From Nitrospira sp. ST-bin5 (GTDB taxonomy: Bacteria > Nitrospirota > Nitrospiria > Nitrospirales > Nitrospiraceae), in NCBI GenBank assembly GCA_002083555.1, contig MSXN01000014.1:1-64000 (forward strand): a DNA stretch of 64,000 nucleotides, in the 5' to 3' direction. The position numbers and the translations under genes are program-made. Below the pieces are notes generated by a model. That model saw only the letters and a list, made by a program, of their open reading frames with translations. It did no database searches and had not been told where the DNA came from. Shown in pieces: positions 23,652 to 31,738 of the stretch (positions are counted from its first letter, which is position 1; each line of letters starts with the position of its first letter).

Positions 23652-23653
23652 CC

Positions 23654-24076
23654 ATGCAATTCGATGCAGCTCTTGCCGCACAGGCGGCGTTTGAAGAAGC
23701 AGAGTCTGAGCTCGGGTCCGACTGGGAGACCGCCGCTGATCTGGAAGCAACCTTTTCGTCCAACGCCGGATCGACGGCGCGGGAGGCCTATGAGGGGTTG
23801 CTTTCGCTGGCGACCCGCTATCCGCAGGCCCATGCGTTTCAAGCGTTCTGCATTTACATCACCTGGCAACAAGTGACGGAACAGACCATCGCACACCATT
23901 TCGAAACCGGCATGCGGCTCTCCGAGTCCTACCTCGCCTCCCCTGAGGGAAAAGGCCGGCAACATCTCGACTACGTCACCGAACTCCTGGAATCGTTTCG
24001 CGCGGGACTGGGCCTGGACGAGGAAGACGACATTGTCGTCGAGTTCAGAAAAGACACGCCGAAAGGCGGCGACTGA
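23654..24076 (+). CDS. Hypothetical protein
   Basis: A 140-residue acidic protein starting at ATG 23654, two bases after the toxin gene. Mostly helical: AALAAQAAFEEAESELGSDW, REAYEGLLSLATRYPQAHAF, EQTIAHHFETGMRLSESYLA. The layout resembles a single TPR-like helical bundle. It precedes a TPR protein at 24149 and may be co-transcribed with it. Not recognised as a TA component; function unknown. Confidence 0.6.
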   Translation: MQFDAALAAQAAFEEAESELGSDWETAADLEATFSSNAGSTAREAYEGLLSLATRYPQAHAFQAFCIYITWQQVTEQTIAHHFETGMRLSESYLASPEGKGRQHLDYVTELLESFRAGLGLDEEDDIVVEFRKDTPKGGD

Positions 24077-24086
24077 GCGGGACGTG

Positions 24087-24151
24087 CTGAGAGCTCTGGG
24101 ATGTGCTGAGTAGGAGACCGAAGGCTGATCGCTGACGGCTGAACGCTCATG
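24087..24151. repeat. Degenerate GCTGA-type direct repeats
   Basis: The intergenic stretch contains repeated short units: TGCTGAG (twice) and GCTGATCGCTGACGGCTGA just before the ATG of the TPR gene. Low-complexity; no function seen. Confidence 0.5.
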
Positions 24152-24934
24152 GCTGAGAACGATAAACACCGCGCCAGGATTTTTCTCCACCGCGGGCAAC
24201 TGGCTCAAGCCAAAGCAGCCTATGAGCAAGCCGTCACGGACGATCGTCTCGGCGACAATCCCCGCGAACTCTCCGCCTCACTCGGCAATCTCGGAAATGT
24301 CTGCGCCCTGTCGGGGGACTTCGAAAGAGCCGAGGCCTGCTACCGGGAAGTGCTCGCGATCCAGCGGACGGAACGGGACCAACAGGCCGTCGCGCACACA
24401 CTGGTAAATCTGGGGAACCTCCACATCGGTGCCGGCCGTCCAGAGAAAGCCCGCCCCTACTACCTTGAAGCCCTCGATCTGCTGAAACCGCTTCACGATG
24501 ACCGCGCGCTCGGGATTCTGTATCACAACCTCGGCATGGAAGAAGCGCGGCAGGCGCACTGGGATCAGGCCATCACCCACTTCACGGACGCGCTGGGATG
24601 CCACCGCCGCATCGGCAATGAAGAAGGTCTGGCGCTGACCTACAGTCAACTCGGCAACACCTTTCTCGACTCCGGCTCCTTGCGTCAGGCGGAGAAATGC
24701 TTGAACAATGCCTCGGAGCATTTCATCAAACTCGGCAACGCACCCGGAGAAGCGGCCGTTCTCCGGCTGCTGGCCGCGCTCTATATCCGTGAACGGAATT
24801 CCCCCTCAGCGATTCGCTGCCTCGAACGCGTCCTGTCCCTCGACCAGCACTACCAGCTCCCGGAACAAGCCAGGGACCGCACGCTGCTCACCGAGCTTCG
24901 TCAATCTATTTCACATCCTATTTCACATCCGTAG
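24149..24934 (+). CDS. Tetratricopeptide-repeat protein
   Basis: A 261-residue protein consisting of about six TPR units: ARIFLHRGQLAQAKAAYEQA, ASLGNLGNVCALSGDFERAE, HTLVNLGNLHIGAGRPEKAR, GILYHNLGMEEARQAHWDQA, LTYSQLGNTFLDSGSLRQAE and VLRLLAALYIRERNSPSAIR. No signal peptide, so it is probably a cytosolic scaffold. The repeat-rich tail ISHPISHP at the end reflects a short DNA duplication. Confidence 0.92.
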   Translation: MAENDKHRARIFLHRGQLAQAKAAYEQAVTDDRLGDNPRELSASLGNLGNVCALSGDFERAEACYREVLAIQRTERDQQAVAHTLVNLGNLHIGAGRPEKARPYYLEALDLLKPLHDDRALGILYHNLGMEEARQAHWDQAITHFTDALGCHRRIGNEEGLALTYSQLGNTFLDSGSLRQAEKCLNNASEHFIKLGNAPGEAAVLRLLAALYIRERNSPSAIRCLERVLSLDQHYQLPEQARDRTLLTELRQSISHPISHP

Positions 24935-25090
24935 CCAGGCCCTCCGCCCCGCCTTCACTGACATTTCTCACATCTTTCTGGACAGATACAAATCCTCTGC
25001 TACCGTAGGATCGTCGAAGCGATTGCATCAAGTTTCACCCTCGCACAACCGACAAGATACTGACGTACACATGTAGAAGAAGGTGGGATC

Positions 25091-25687
25091 TTGCTGCTTC
25101 GTGTCCTTTGGTTGCTCCTCATAGTCGTCGCCATCACCGCTCCGGTACAGGCGGCGGAATCCGTAGTCCCCGAGATCACTGTAGGGACCCAGGAAGTCGG
25201 GCTCTCGGCGGGCTATCTCCTCCCCCATCGGCTCACGATCGATCACACGACCAAGCAGCAGGGCGTGGCCATGATGCCCTCCTGGATGATGACCGTAACC
25301 GATCCGATGGGCGACAGCTGGTATCGCGGACAGATTTCTCTGGGCGCTGAGGTGGTGTACATCCAATTTCAAGAACCCTTTCTCACGCACGGCATGGGCT
25401 TTACGCCCAAGATCAAATACACCATGGTCGCGCACGACCGCATTCGCCCCTATGCCGAATTTGCCGGCGGCCCGTTCTGGACCGACCTCGCCGGAAAAAT
25501 CCCCGAAGAATCCTCACGGTTCAATTTCATTCTGACCGCGGGATTCGGCTGTTCGTTCTTTCTGACGCCTCAGACATCATTCAACATCGGCTATCGGTTC
25601 CACCATATTTCCAACGCCGGCACGCGGTATCCCAACTTGGGACTCAACTCCAGCTTGCCATTCGGCGGATTCTCGTTTTACTTCTGA
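25091..25687 (+). CDS. PagL-like lipid A 3-O-deacylase (acyloxyacyl hydrolase family)
   Basis: A 198-residue outer-membrane beta-barrel with a signal peptide (VLWLLLIVVAITAPVQAAES). The C-terminal YRFHHISNAGTRYPNLGLNS matches the PagL catalytic region (His-Ser-x-x-Asn, then G-x-N-P-G-x-N style loop), and the protein ends in aromatic GGFSFYF as outer-membrane proteins do. It should trim acyl chains from lipid A. A TTG at 25091 preceded by AGGTGGG gives the signal peptide its natural start. Confidence 0.82.
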   Translation: MLLRVLWLLLIVVAITAPVQAAESVVPEITVGTQEVGLSAGYLLPHRLTIDHTTKQQGVAMMPSWMMTVTDPMGDSWYRGQISLGAEVVYIQFQEPFLTHGMGFTPKIKYTMVAHDRIRPYAEFAGGPFWTDLAGKIPEESSRFNFILTAGFGCSFFLTPQTSFNIGYRFHHISNAGTRYPNLGLNSSLPFGGFSFYF

Positions 25688-25709
25688 TGAAGGGGAAGGG
25701 ATAGACATC

Positions 25710-26453
25710 ATGAAACACACCACATCCACATGCATCATGGCAGCGCTCGTCCTGAGCAGCGCCCTCTCCAGCGGCTGTACCAGATCGATCGAGATGATGC
25801 CTCCCACCGCCATGAGCACAGACGCCTCTCCAACATCCATTGCGAGCACCGAGCGCGTGCCGCTCATTCTCGACCAAGTCAAAGTCAGTCAGAATGGAGC
25901 GCCTCAAAATCCATCCACGGAACTGGACCGCCGCTTGCTCGGCTCCTTACAAAGCCTCAAGCTATTCTCCCATCTCTCGCTTGCCGAACAGGGATCACTC
26001 GCTGACAACGAAAAGGCGATCACCGCCCATGTGACCATCGACGACGCCATCGACTCCCATCCCGGCGAAGCCGCCTGGAAAGGATTTGCGATCGGCACTT
26101 CCATGTTTCTCCTGGCACCGGTGATGGACTTCCACTACGACTACGGGACCCACCTCACCCTAGAACTCGAGCGCTGGGACGGGACCGTCAAAACGTATCA
26201 GGCCGAGTCATCCGGCACGGCACGATATAATCTCTTCAGCGCCAGTCCGTCGATGATTGCGGAGCTGAAGGGCCACGTGATGGAAGCCGGCATCACCGAC
26301 CTCATGAACCAACTCGTCAAAGACGCGACCTTCTACAATGCCAGCAGCGCCCCCATGTCGGAACGGACCATCCATACCGTCAGCGTCAAGTCGAAGCGGC
26401 GGGGGAATGCTGCCGTCTCCGTCTCCACCTCTGGCGCTGTCAAATCGCGCTGA
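25710..26453 (+). CDS. Lipoprotein of unknown function
   Basis: A 247-residue lipoprotein: MKHTTSTCIMAALVLSSALS then lipobox-like LSSGC. The middle part (LDRRLLGSLQSLKLFSHLSL, AITAHVTIDDAIDSHPGEAA, WKGFAIGTSMFLLAPVMDFH) resembles envelope lipoproteins that inhibit or assemble surface structures. Its last ~90 bases are the first copy of a 144-bp tandem repeat, so the C-terminus (TIHTVSVKSKRRGNAAVSVS onwards) is re-encoded twice downstream beyond the stop. It follows the PagL-like gene by 22 bases. Confidence 0.8.
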   Translation: MKHTTSTCIMAALVLSSALSSGCTRSIEMMPPTAMSTDASPTSIASTERVPLILDQVKVSQNGAPQNPSTELDRRLLGSLQSLKLFSHLSLAEQGSLADNEKAITAHVTIDDAIDSHPGEAAWKGFAIGTSMFLLAPVMDFHYDYGTHLTLELERWDGTVKTYQAESSGTARYNLFSASPSMIAELKGHVMEAGITDLMNQLVKDATFYNASSAPMSERTIHTVSVKSKRRGNAAVSVSTSGAVKSR

Positions 26454-26741
26454 AGTCTGGTAAACACGCGCCCTCTCGCCTGCCCCACAGCCGCGCCCTG
26501 TCACACACGGACCATCCATAGCGTCAGCGTCAAGTCGAAGCGCCGGGGGAATGCTGCCGTCTCCGTCTCCACCTCTGGCGCTGTCAAATCGCGCTGAAGT
26601 CTGGTAAACACGCGCCCTCTCGCCTGCCCCACAGCCGCGCCCTGTCACACACGGACCATCCATAGCGTCAGCGTCAAGTCGAAGCGCCGGGGGCCGGCCG
26701 CCGTCTCAGTCTCCACCTCTGGCGCTGTCAAATCGCGCTAA
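26363..26741. repeat. 144-bp tandem repeat, ~2.6 copies
   Basis: Units begin with ACGGACCATCCATA at 26363, 26507 and 26651. The unit holds the last 30 codons of the lipoprotein gene, its stop and ~50 bases of downstream sequence. Units 1 and 2 are almost identical; unit 3 is cut off at about 26741 and differs near 26690. This repeat fills most of the 26454-26859 gap; the rest holds only the start region of the next gene. Confidence 0.92.
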
Positions 26742-26859
26742 CGCCAGGGCAGGCTCCTTCCCTCTAACCCGACCCTGCCCGACTCGTCCTTTCCACAAAA
26801 CGGCCTGGTCTCCCGCCGATTGCTAATGCTATGATGCGTCTCTCACAGCGGGAGCACAC

Positions 26860-27177
26860 ATGGACATTGAAGCCTTTCGTCAAATGGTCGTCAAAAACCC
26901 CAAGGGGTTCCTCGGGCGCTACGGCCTGGGCAATAAAATTCTTCAAGAAGGCGGCAACCTGGAAGAAGCCGTGGAACACTTGCGCGTCGCCGTGCAACTG
27001 GACCCGGTGCATGTCGCATCCCACCTGGCCCTCGGGCGCGCCCTGATCGGCGCGGGACGGCCGGAAGAAGCCAAGCCCGTGCTCCAAGCCGGGATCGATG
27101 CCTCGGCCTCCGGCCGGGCTAATGGCGGGCGCGACCTCGTCCCTGAAATGCAGATGATCCTCCAAGGGCTACGCTAA
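26860..27177 (+). CDS. Small TPR-like protein
   Basis: A 105-residue soluble protein with two TPR-like helical pairs: PKGFLGRYGLGNKILQEGGN, LEEAVEHLRVAVQLDPVHVA, SHLALGRALIGAGRPEEAKP. GGGAG precedes the ATG. Followed after 15 bases by the small gene at 27193, and then the glycosyltransferase, so this could be the head of a larger transcript. Confidence 0.82.
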   Translation: MDIEAFRQMVVKNPKGFLGRYGLGNKILQEGGNLEEAVEHLRVAVQLDPVHVASHLALGRALIGAGRPEEAKPVLQAGIDASASGRANGGRDLVPEMQMILQGLR

Positions 27178-27192
27178 CCACGGAGACCTCCT

Positions 27193-27393
27193 ATGACGTT
27201 GGATACAGCCAAACAGCGCATCGAATCGGCCATCGCACAATTCGGACCGCGCGCGGCCCCCATGATCGATCTGGTGATGAATGAAGTGCGCTCCGATATG
27301 GGCGCAAAGGCGTTCAACGAACTCGTGGACGAGTTCGATCTAGAATTGGAATATAATATCGCGCCGCTCGAGTCCGATTACTCCAACAGTTAA
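27193..27393 (+). CDS. Small hypothetical protein
   Basis: A 66-residue protein, AKQRIESAIAQFGPRAAPMI, DLVMNEVRSDMGAKAFNELV, DEFDLELEYNI. Helical and acidic at the C-terminus. GGAGACCTCCTATG upstream gives a plausible ribosome site. No family recognised; context is the TPR protein before and the glycosyltransferase after. Confidence 0.65.
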   Translation: MTLDTAKQRIESAIAQFGPRAAPMIDLVMNEVRSDMGAKAFNELVDEFDLELEYNIAPLESDYSNS

Positions 27394-27414
27394 CGATTCG
27401 CGAGCCACCCTTCT

Positions 27415-28512
27415 GTGCCACTGATCTGGTCCGCCATTTCCGCCCACGGCTACGGACACGCCGCCCAGGTCGTCCCCGTACTGAACGAACTGGGCCGGCA
27501 GATTCCGGCGCTCAGCGTCATCCTCCGCACGAACGTCCCCCGGCATTTTTTCGAATCGCGCATGACCCTGCCCTGGGAACTGCGCCCGGCCCAGATGGAT
27601 ATCGGCTGTCTGCAGCATGGTCCCCTCACGATGGATTGGGACGCGACCTGGCATGCCCATCGGACCTTTCACGCCAACTGGGAAGCCCGCCTCAAAGAAG
27701 AAACCCTCGCCATCCGCGAAGCTTGCCCGGAACTCGTCATCGGCAATACGCCCTACCTAGCCATGGCGGCCGGTGCCGCCGCCGGCGTGCCGACGGTGGC
27801 GATCGCCAGTCTGAGCTGGGATGAAATCCTGCAAGACCATGTCGATCCGGCGCAGCCTTGGCACGCGGCCATTCTTGAGAACATACGCCGCGCGTATGGA
27901 CAGGCCCAGCTCCTGCTGCGCCTCACACCAGGACTGCCGATGCCGGCCTTTCACCGCGCCATCGACATCGGACCAATCGCCCATCCGTTACCTCCTGCAC
28001 GAGCTCAGCTACGTGCACAATTGACTATCCCGAATGAGGATGCGCTCGTGCTCGTGGCCTTTGGCGGGATCCGTTTCGAAGCGCTCCCGTTTGATCGCAT
28101 GGAATCGATGCGGGGCATTCAATTCTTAATCGACGGTCCAGTTCCCCCACACTATCGTCGAGTCCATTCCCTCGCCCCACTCTCAGAGCGGTTTAGCACC
28201 ATCTTGTCCTCCGTGGATGTCATCATGACGAAGCCGGGCTATGGGACCACCCTTGAAGCCGTGGCGGCCCATGTCCCAGTGGTCTATGTGCGCCGGTATG
28301 ACTTCACAGAGGAAAACCAGCTCGTTTCCTATCTACATCGATATGGGCGCGGAGTGGAGCTCTCCCGTGCAGACTTCCTGGAAGCCCGCTGGGAACCGGC
28401 CATTCGACAGGCGCTGGCATTGCCGACACCCGCCGCTCCGCCACCGGCCTCTACCGGCGCGGTCGATGCGGCGATGCAGCTGCTGCCGTTTCTGCAAACA
28501 TCAGAAAGATAG
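27415..28512 (+). CDS. GT-B-fold glycosyltransferase
   Basis: A 365-residue protein resembling MurG/UGT-type GT-B enzymes. N-terminal SAISAHGYGHAAQVVPVLNE with the GHxxQ-type motif, LVIGNTPYLAMAAGAAAGVP for the acceptor domain, and a C-terminal donor-domain motif VIMTKPGYGTTLEAVAAHVP with YVRRYDFTEENQLVSYLHRY after it. It would transfer a sugar to an unknown acceptor in the cytosol. Starts with GTG at 27415; the next gene begins two bases after its stop, so they are co-transcribed and could tailor the peptide made downstream. Confidence 0.83.
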   Translation: MPLIWSAISAHGYGHAAQVVPVLNELGRQIPALSVILRTNVPRHFFESRMTLPWELRPAQMDIGCLQHGPLTMDWDATWHAHRTFHANWEARLKEETLAIREACPELVIGNTPYLAMAAGAAAGVPTVAIASLSWDEILQDHVDPAQPWHAAILENIRRAYGQAQLLLRLTPGLPMPAFHRAIDIGPIAHPLPPARAQLRAQLTIPNEDALVLVAFGGIRFEALPFDRMESMRGIQFLIDGPVPPHYRRVHSLAPLSERFSTILSSVDVIMTKPGYGTTLEAVAAHVPVVYVRRYDFTEENQLVSYLHRYGRGVELSRADFLEARWEPAIRQALALPTPAAPPPASTGAVDAAMQLLPFLQTSER

Positions 28513-28514
28513 CC

Positions 28515-29315
28515 ATGCGTCTCCTAGCCATTATCGTCACGGGATGCGCGAAGCTTGTGGGAGCCCTGGTCGGATGGCTGGCCCAGGTTCATTTGTTTCT
28601 CTATGGCATCCTGCCGGCGCTCCTGCCGCCCGACCGGCTCGGAACCCTCATGCGCCGCTACTACGACCGGAGCTATGAGCAGGCCGGCAACCTTATTCCC
28701 CTCACGGCCTATTCCTGGTCGTTGGAGGCCTGGGAGGAGCAGGTGCTGGCGCAACATCTCTCGCGTCCCGACACCATCCTCATTCTCGGGGCCGGGCTCG
28801 GACGTGAGTCACTTGCGCTGGCGCAACGGGGCTATCGCGTGATCGGGCTGGATATCGCCCGTGGCGGATTGGTCATCGGCACCCGACGCGCCGCGTCATT
28901 AAACCTCCCCGTCACATTCATACAGGCGGACTTCCTCACCCTTCCGGTTCAAGCCGCTTCCGTCGCATATATCCTCCTCTCCGGCGTCATGTACAGTGCC
29001 GTCCCGGGGCTAACACGACGACGGGAGTGGCTGCGAAGGCTCAAACAATGCCTCAGGCCTGGCGGGAAACTGGTTCTGAACTTCGTGATCGCCAGAGAAC
29101 CGGACACGGCTCTCACGCGCATGATTCGGCGCTGCACCGGCGCCATCCTCTCCTGGCCGGGAACCAACCAGACCTATCAAGACGGCGATACCTGCACGAA
29201 CGGCCACTTCATGCACGTGTTTCGCGATGAGGAAGAACTGCGTACGGAAATCACTGAGGCCGGCGTGACCCTGATCGAACTGAATTGGCCCGATGGCTAT
29301 GCAGTGGTATCCTGA
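28515..29315 (+). CDS. Class I SAM-dependent methyltransferase
   Basis: A 266-residue methyltransferase. Motif I is ILILGAGLGRESLALAQRGY with acidic IGLDIA after it; FIQADFLTLPVQAASVAYIL is the motif II-III region and KQCLRPGGKLVLNFV the post-motif. A hydrophobic N-terminal segment (LVGWLAQVHLFLYGILPALL) may anchor it to the membrane. Substrate unknown; with the glycosyltransferase it lies just upstream of the RiPP-like operon, 81 bases before the PqqD gene. Confidence 0.85.
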   Translation: MRLLAIIVTGCAKLVGALVGWLAQVHLFLYGILPALLPPDRLGTLMRRYYDRSYEQAGNLIPLTAYSWSLEAWEEQVLAQHLSRPDTILILGAGLGRESLALAQRGYRVIGLDIARGGLVIGTRRAASLNLPVTFIQADFLTLPVQAASVAYILLSGVMYSAVPGLTRRREWLRRLKQCLRPGGKLVLNFVIAREPDTALTRMIRRCTGAILSWPGTNQTYQDGDTCTNGHFMHVFRDEEELRTEITEAGVTLIELNWPDGYAVVS

Positions 29316-29368
29316 GCCGGCTCGCACCTGCCTCCCAAGCCCTTTTCCCAGAAATACCGCTGGAAGCC

Positions 29369-29395
29369 CCCGGGAGGATTTGCTATCCTCCCGGC
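29369..29395 (+). promoter_or_regulatory. Perfect inverted repeat covering the pqqD-like gene's ribosome site
   Basis: CCGGGAGGAT (29370-29379) and ATCCTCCCGG (29385-29394) are exact reverse complements around a 5-base loop, ending two bases before the ATG at 29397. The left arm contains the only Shine-Dalgarno-like GGGAGGA, so folding would hide it. No T-run follows, so it is not an ordinary terminator. It could be a translational switch or a repressor operator. Confidence 0.8.
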
Positions 29396-29396
29396 C

Positions 29397-29708
29397 ATGA
29401 ATCCTACGGCCGTCTATGCAAAGCATCCGGATTATGTCCAGCGCGACGTGGCCGGAGAATGCATCCTCGTCCCGGTGCGGCGCTCGCTCAAAGACTCCAA
29501 CAGCATTTACGTCTTAAATGAAACCGGCGCGGCCCTCTGGCAGCGCCTCGACGGCGCTTGCACGGTGCAGGACATCTGTGCCGCGTTCATCGAAGAATAC
29601 GACGTCACTCCGGACCAATTGCATCAGGACTTCGACACCCTGCTGGCAGACCTTCTCTCGATCCAGGCAATCCAAGAGGTGGCGGTCGCCCATGGTCCCA
29701 CAGGTTAA
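29397..29708 (+). CDS. PqqD-like RiPP recognition element protein
   Basis: A 103-residue PqqD-family protein: YVQRDVAGECILVPVRRSLK then SNSIYVLNETGAALWQRLDG, the PqqD winged-helix signature (N-x-x-(G/A)-x-x-(I/L)-W), and DICAAFIEEYDVTPDQLHQD. In RiPP systems these bind the leader of the precursor and hand it to modifying enzymes. Ends 17 bases into the first radical SAM gene, so the two are coupled. It opens an eight-gene overlapping operon to 35656. Confidence 0.93.
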   Translation: MNPTAVYAKHPDYVQRDVAGECILVPVRRSLKDSNSIYVLNETGAALWQRLDGACTVQDICAAFIEEYDVTPDQLHQDFDTLLADLLSIQAIQEVAVAHGPTG

Positions 29709-30603
29709 ACTCAGCCATCTTCCGGAACGGTATCCCCTCGCCTGCCAGTGGGAGATCACCTGCCGCTGCAATCTCCGATGCGTCATGTGTTACACGGATT
29801 GTCGGAATACACCGGAATCCGTTCGCCGCGAACTCTCTACGTCCGAGATCTTCCGCATCATGGATCAGATGCTTGAGGCCGGGCTTCTTGAGCTCTGCCT
29901 GACCGGCGGCGAGCCGCTCGCGCGGCCGGACTTCTTTCAGATCTACGACTATGCCGTCTCGCACGGACTCCTCGTGACCCTCTTTACCAACGGCACGCTC
30001 ATCACTGAATCCATCGCCGATCGCCTTGCGGTGCTCCCGCCGCATCGTATTGAAATCAGTCTCCATGGCACAACGACCGACACCTTCGAGCACGTGACGC
30101 AAGGAGTCGGCTCCCATGCGCGTTGCCTGGACGCGATTCGCCTCCTGGCAGGCCGACATATTCCGCTTGTCGTCAAGACCACCGCGATGACCATCAACCG
30201 TGATGAAGTGCTCGGCATCAAATCGTGGGCTGCCTCGTTGGGACCGATATCTTTTCGACTGGGGGAGGGCCTGCGTCCTGAACTCGACGGCGGAGCCGGG
30301 CCGTTTCGCTATGCCCTCTCACCACAGGAGTTGGAGACACTGAACAGGCAGGACCCGGACCTCTGGAGCGAAGCCTGCCGGAAATCCAGGACCGACCTGC
30401 CACCTTGCAATAGCGGCATGCAGCGCTTTCACATCGATGCCTATGGCGGCTTGCAGCTCTGCTCGGGCAACCGGCGACAATCCTACGACTTGCGACAAGG
30501 CTCTTTCCGTGAAGGCTTCTACGAGGTGCTTCCCACGTTTGCCTGCGAATGGAAAACACTGGCCTCGACGACGCTCATTCAACCGGAAGCGCATCATGTC
30601 TGA
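29692..30603 (+). CDS. Radical SAM enzyme 1 (short auxiliary domain)
   Basis: A 303-residue radical SAM protein. The cluster motif is CNLRCVMC within WEITCRCNLRCVMCYTDCRN; ELCLTGGEPLARPDFFQIYD carries the GGE motif; TLFTNGTLI and IEISLHGTTTDTFEHVTQ follow. The C-terminal part has three Cys (PPCNSG, LQLCSG, FACEWK) at SPASM-like positions but lacks the usual final C-x-x-C cluster, ending LASTTLIQPEAHHV. ATG 29692 is chosen because it opens directly in the end of the PqqD gene. It probably installs a crosslink or epimerises the precursor at 31735. Confidence 0.9.
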   Translation: MVPQVKLSHLPERYPLACQWEITCRCNLRCVMCYTDCRNTPESVRRELSTSEIFRIMDQMLEAGLLELCLTGGEPLARPDFFQIYDYAVSHGLLVTLFTNGTLITESIADRLAVLPPHRIEISLHGTTTDTFEHVTQGVGSHARCLDAIRLLAGRHIPLVVKTTAMTINRDEVLGIKSWAASLGPISFRLGEGLRPELDGGAGPFRYALSPQELETLNRQDPDLWSEACRKSRTDLPPCNSGMQRFHIDAYGGLQLCSGNRRQSYDLRQGSFREGFYEVLPTFACEWKTLASTTLIQPEAHHV

Positions 30604-31738
30604 CACCCGCCCACTGCCCATGATCCCCTACGGGACGTTCAGCCGGAACGTCCACGACCAGGCTGCCACTCATCACCGGGTCATCAAAGCACAACTCGAA
30701 CTCACCTATCGCTGCAATCTCCACTGCCGGCATTGCTACACCGATCCGTATAACGACAGGGCCTACTTCCCGCGCGAGCTCACGTTGACCGAGATCCAAC
30801 GGCTCCTCGGCGAGATGCGCGACGTCGGTATCATCTGGCTGAACCTGACCGGCGGCGATATTTTCATGCGACCGGACTTCTTTGACATCTACGAGGCCGC
30901 GGTCGGTCACGGATTCCTATTGCAGCTCTATACGAACGGAACCCTGTTTACCCAAGCGATCATCGAACGGCTGCAGACCCGTCCGCCGTTTTCCATCGAC
31001 ATCTCTTGCCATTCCGCCGAGGAATCCCGCTTCGACTGGTTCACCCAGGTACCGGGCTCCTATCGCGCCTTCCTGCGCGGAATCGAGCTGCTGCAGGCCG
31101 GCGGCCTTCCCTTTTCTCTCAAAACCAAACTGATGAACTGGAATGCTGGCGAGGTGGACCAACTGCGACGATTCACCGAAGAAAACGGACAGCCGTTCGG
31201 CTATACCACGTCCCTCTCGCCCCGCCTGAATGGAGACTGCTCATCTCTCGACTATCGCATCCCTCCCGATGCCATCCGCCGACTCCACTCGAATCAGGAT
31301 GTGGCCCAAGAGACAGATGGTTGCCCCACACACGACCCCTTATCCCCTCCCGCACACGAGCGACTGTTTCGCTGCGGTTGCGGCACCGACACGATTCACA
31401 TCAACGCCTGGGGCGAACTCAGCACCTGCACGTTTCAATATGAGACACGACAGTCGCTGCGCACTCACACCGTGTGCGAGGCTATCGAACACACCTTTAC
31501 AACCATACACGGTCTGACCTACCGGACTGATTCAGCCTGCCGGACCTGTACCCTGCATACGTTCTGCGACAAGCAGCCGACCCAAGCCAGATTGGAAACC
31601 GGCCATCCTGAATCCCCGATTCCCTATGACTGTGACGTCGCCGTCGCACGCGCCGAGTCGACTCACCAGCAGCCATTGATTCATCCCCTACACCATCGGT
31701 CCCGTCCCATGACGGCCAGACCAGGAGCTTCGTCATGA
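30596..31738 (+). CDS. Radical SAM/SPASM enzyme 2
   Basis: A 380-residue radical SAM/SPASM protein: CNLHCRHC in LELTYRCNLHCRHCYTDPYN, then IWLNLTGGDIFMRPDFFDIY (GGD where most family members have GGE), LQLYTNGTLFTQ, FSIDISCHSAEESRF. The SPASM region is FRCGCGTDTIHINAWGELST then DSACRTCTLHTFC, with enough Cys for two auxiliary clusters. Starts at ATG 30596, overlapping gene 1 by eight bases, and its TGA overlaps the precursor's ATG (ATGA). Confidence 0.92.
   Translation: MSDTRPLPMIPYGTFSRNVHDQAATHHRVIKAQLELTYRCNLHCRHCYTDPYNDRAYFPRELTLTEIQRLLGEMRDVGIIWLNLTGGDIFMRPDFFDIYEAAVGHGFLLQLYTNGTLFTQAIIERLQTRPPFSIDISCHSAEESRFDWFTQVPGSYRAFLRGIELLQAGGLPFSLKTKLMNWNAGEVDQLRRFTEENGQPFGYTTSLSPRLNGDCSSLDYRIPPDAIRRLHSNQDVAQETDGCPTHDPLSPPAHERLFRCGCGTDTIHINAWGELSTCTFQYETRQSLRTHTVCEAIEHTFTTIHGLTYRTDSACRTCTLHTFCDKQPTQARLETGHPESPIPYDCDVAVARAESTHQQPLIHPLHHRSRPMTARPGASS

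Noticed and set aside
26208..26663. Minus-strand frame with two near-identical 48-residue blocks
   Set aside because: The blocks are the antisense of the 144-bp DNA repeat and of the lipoprotein gene; no ribosome site or family.
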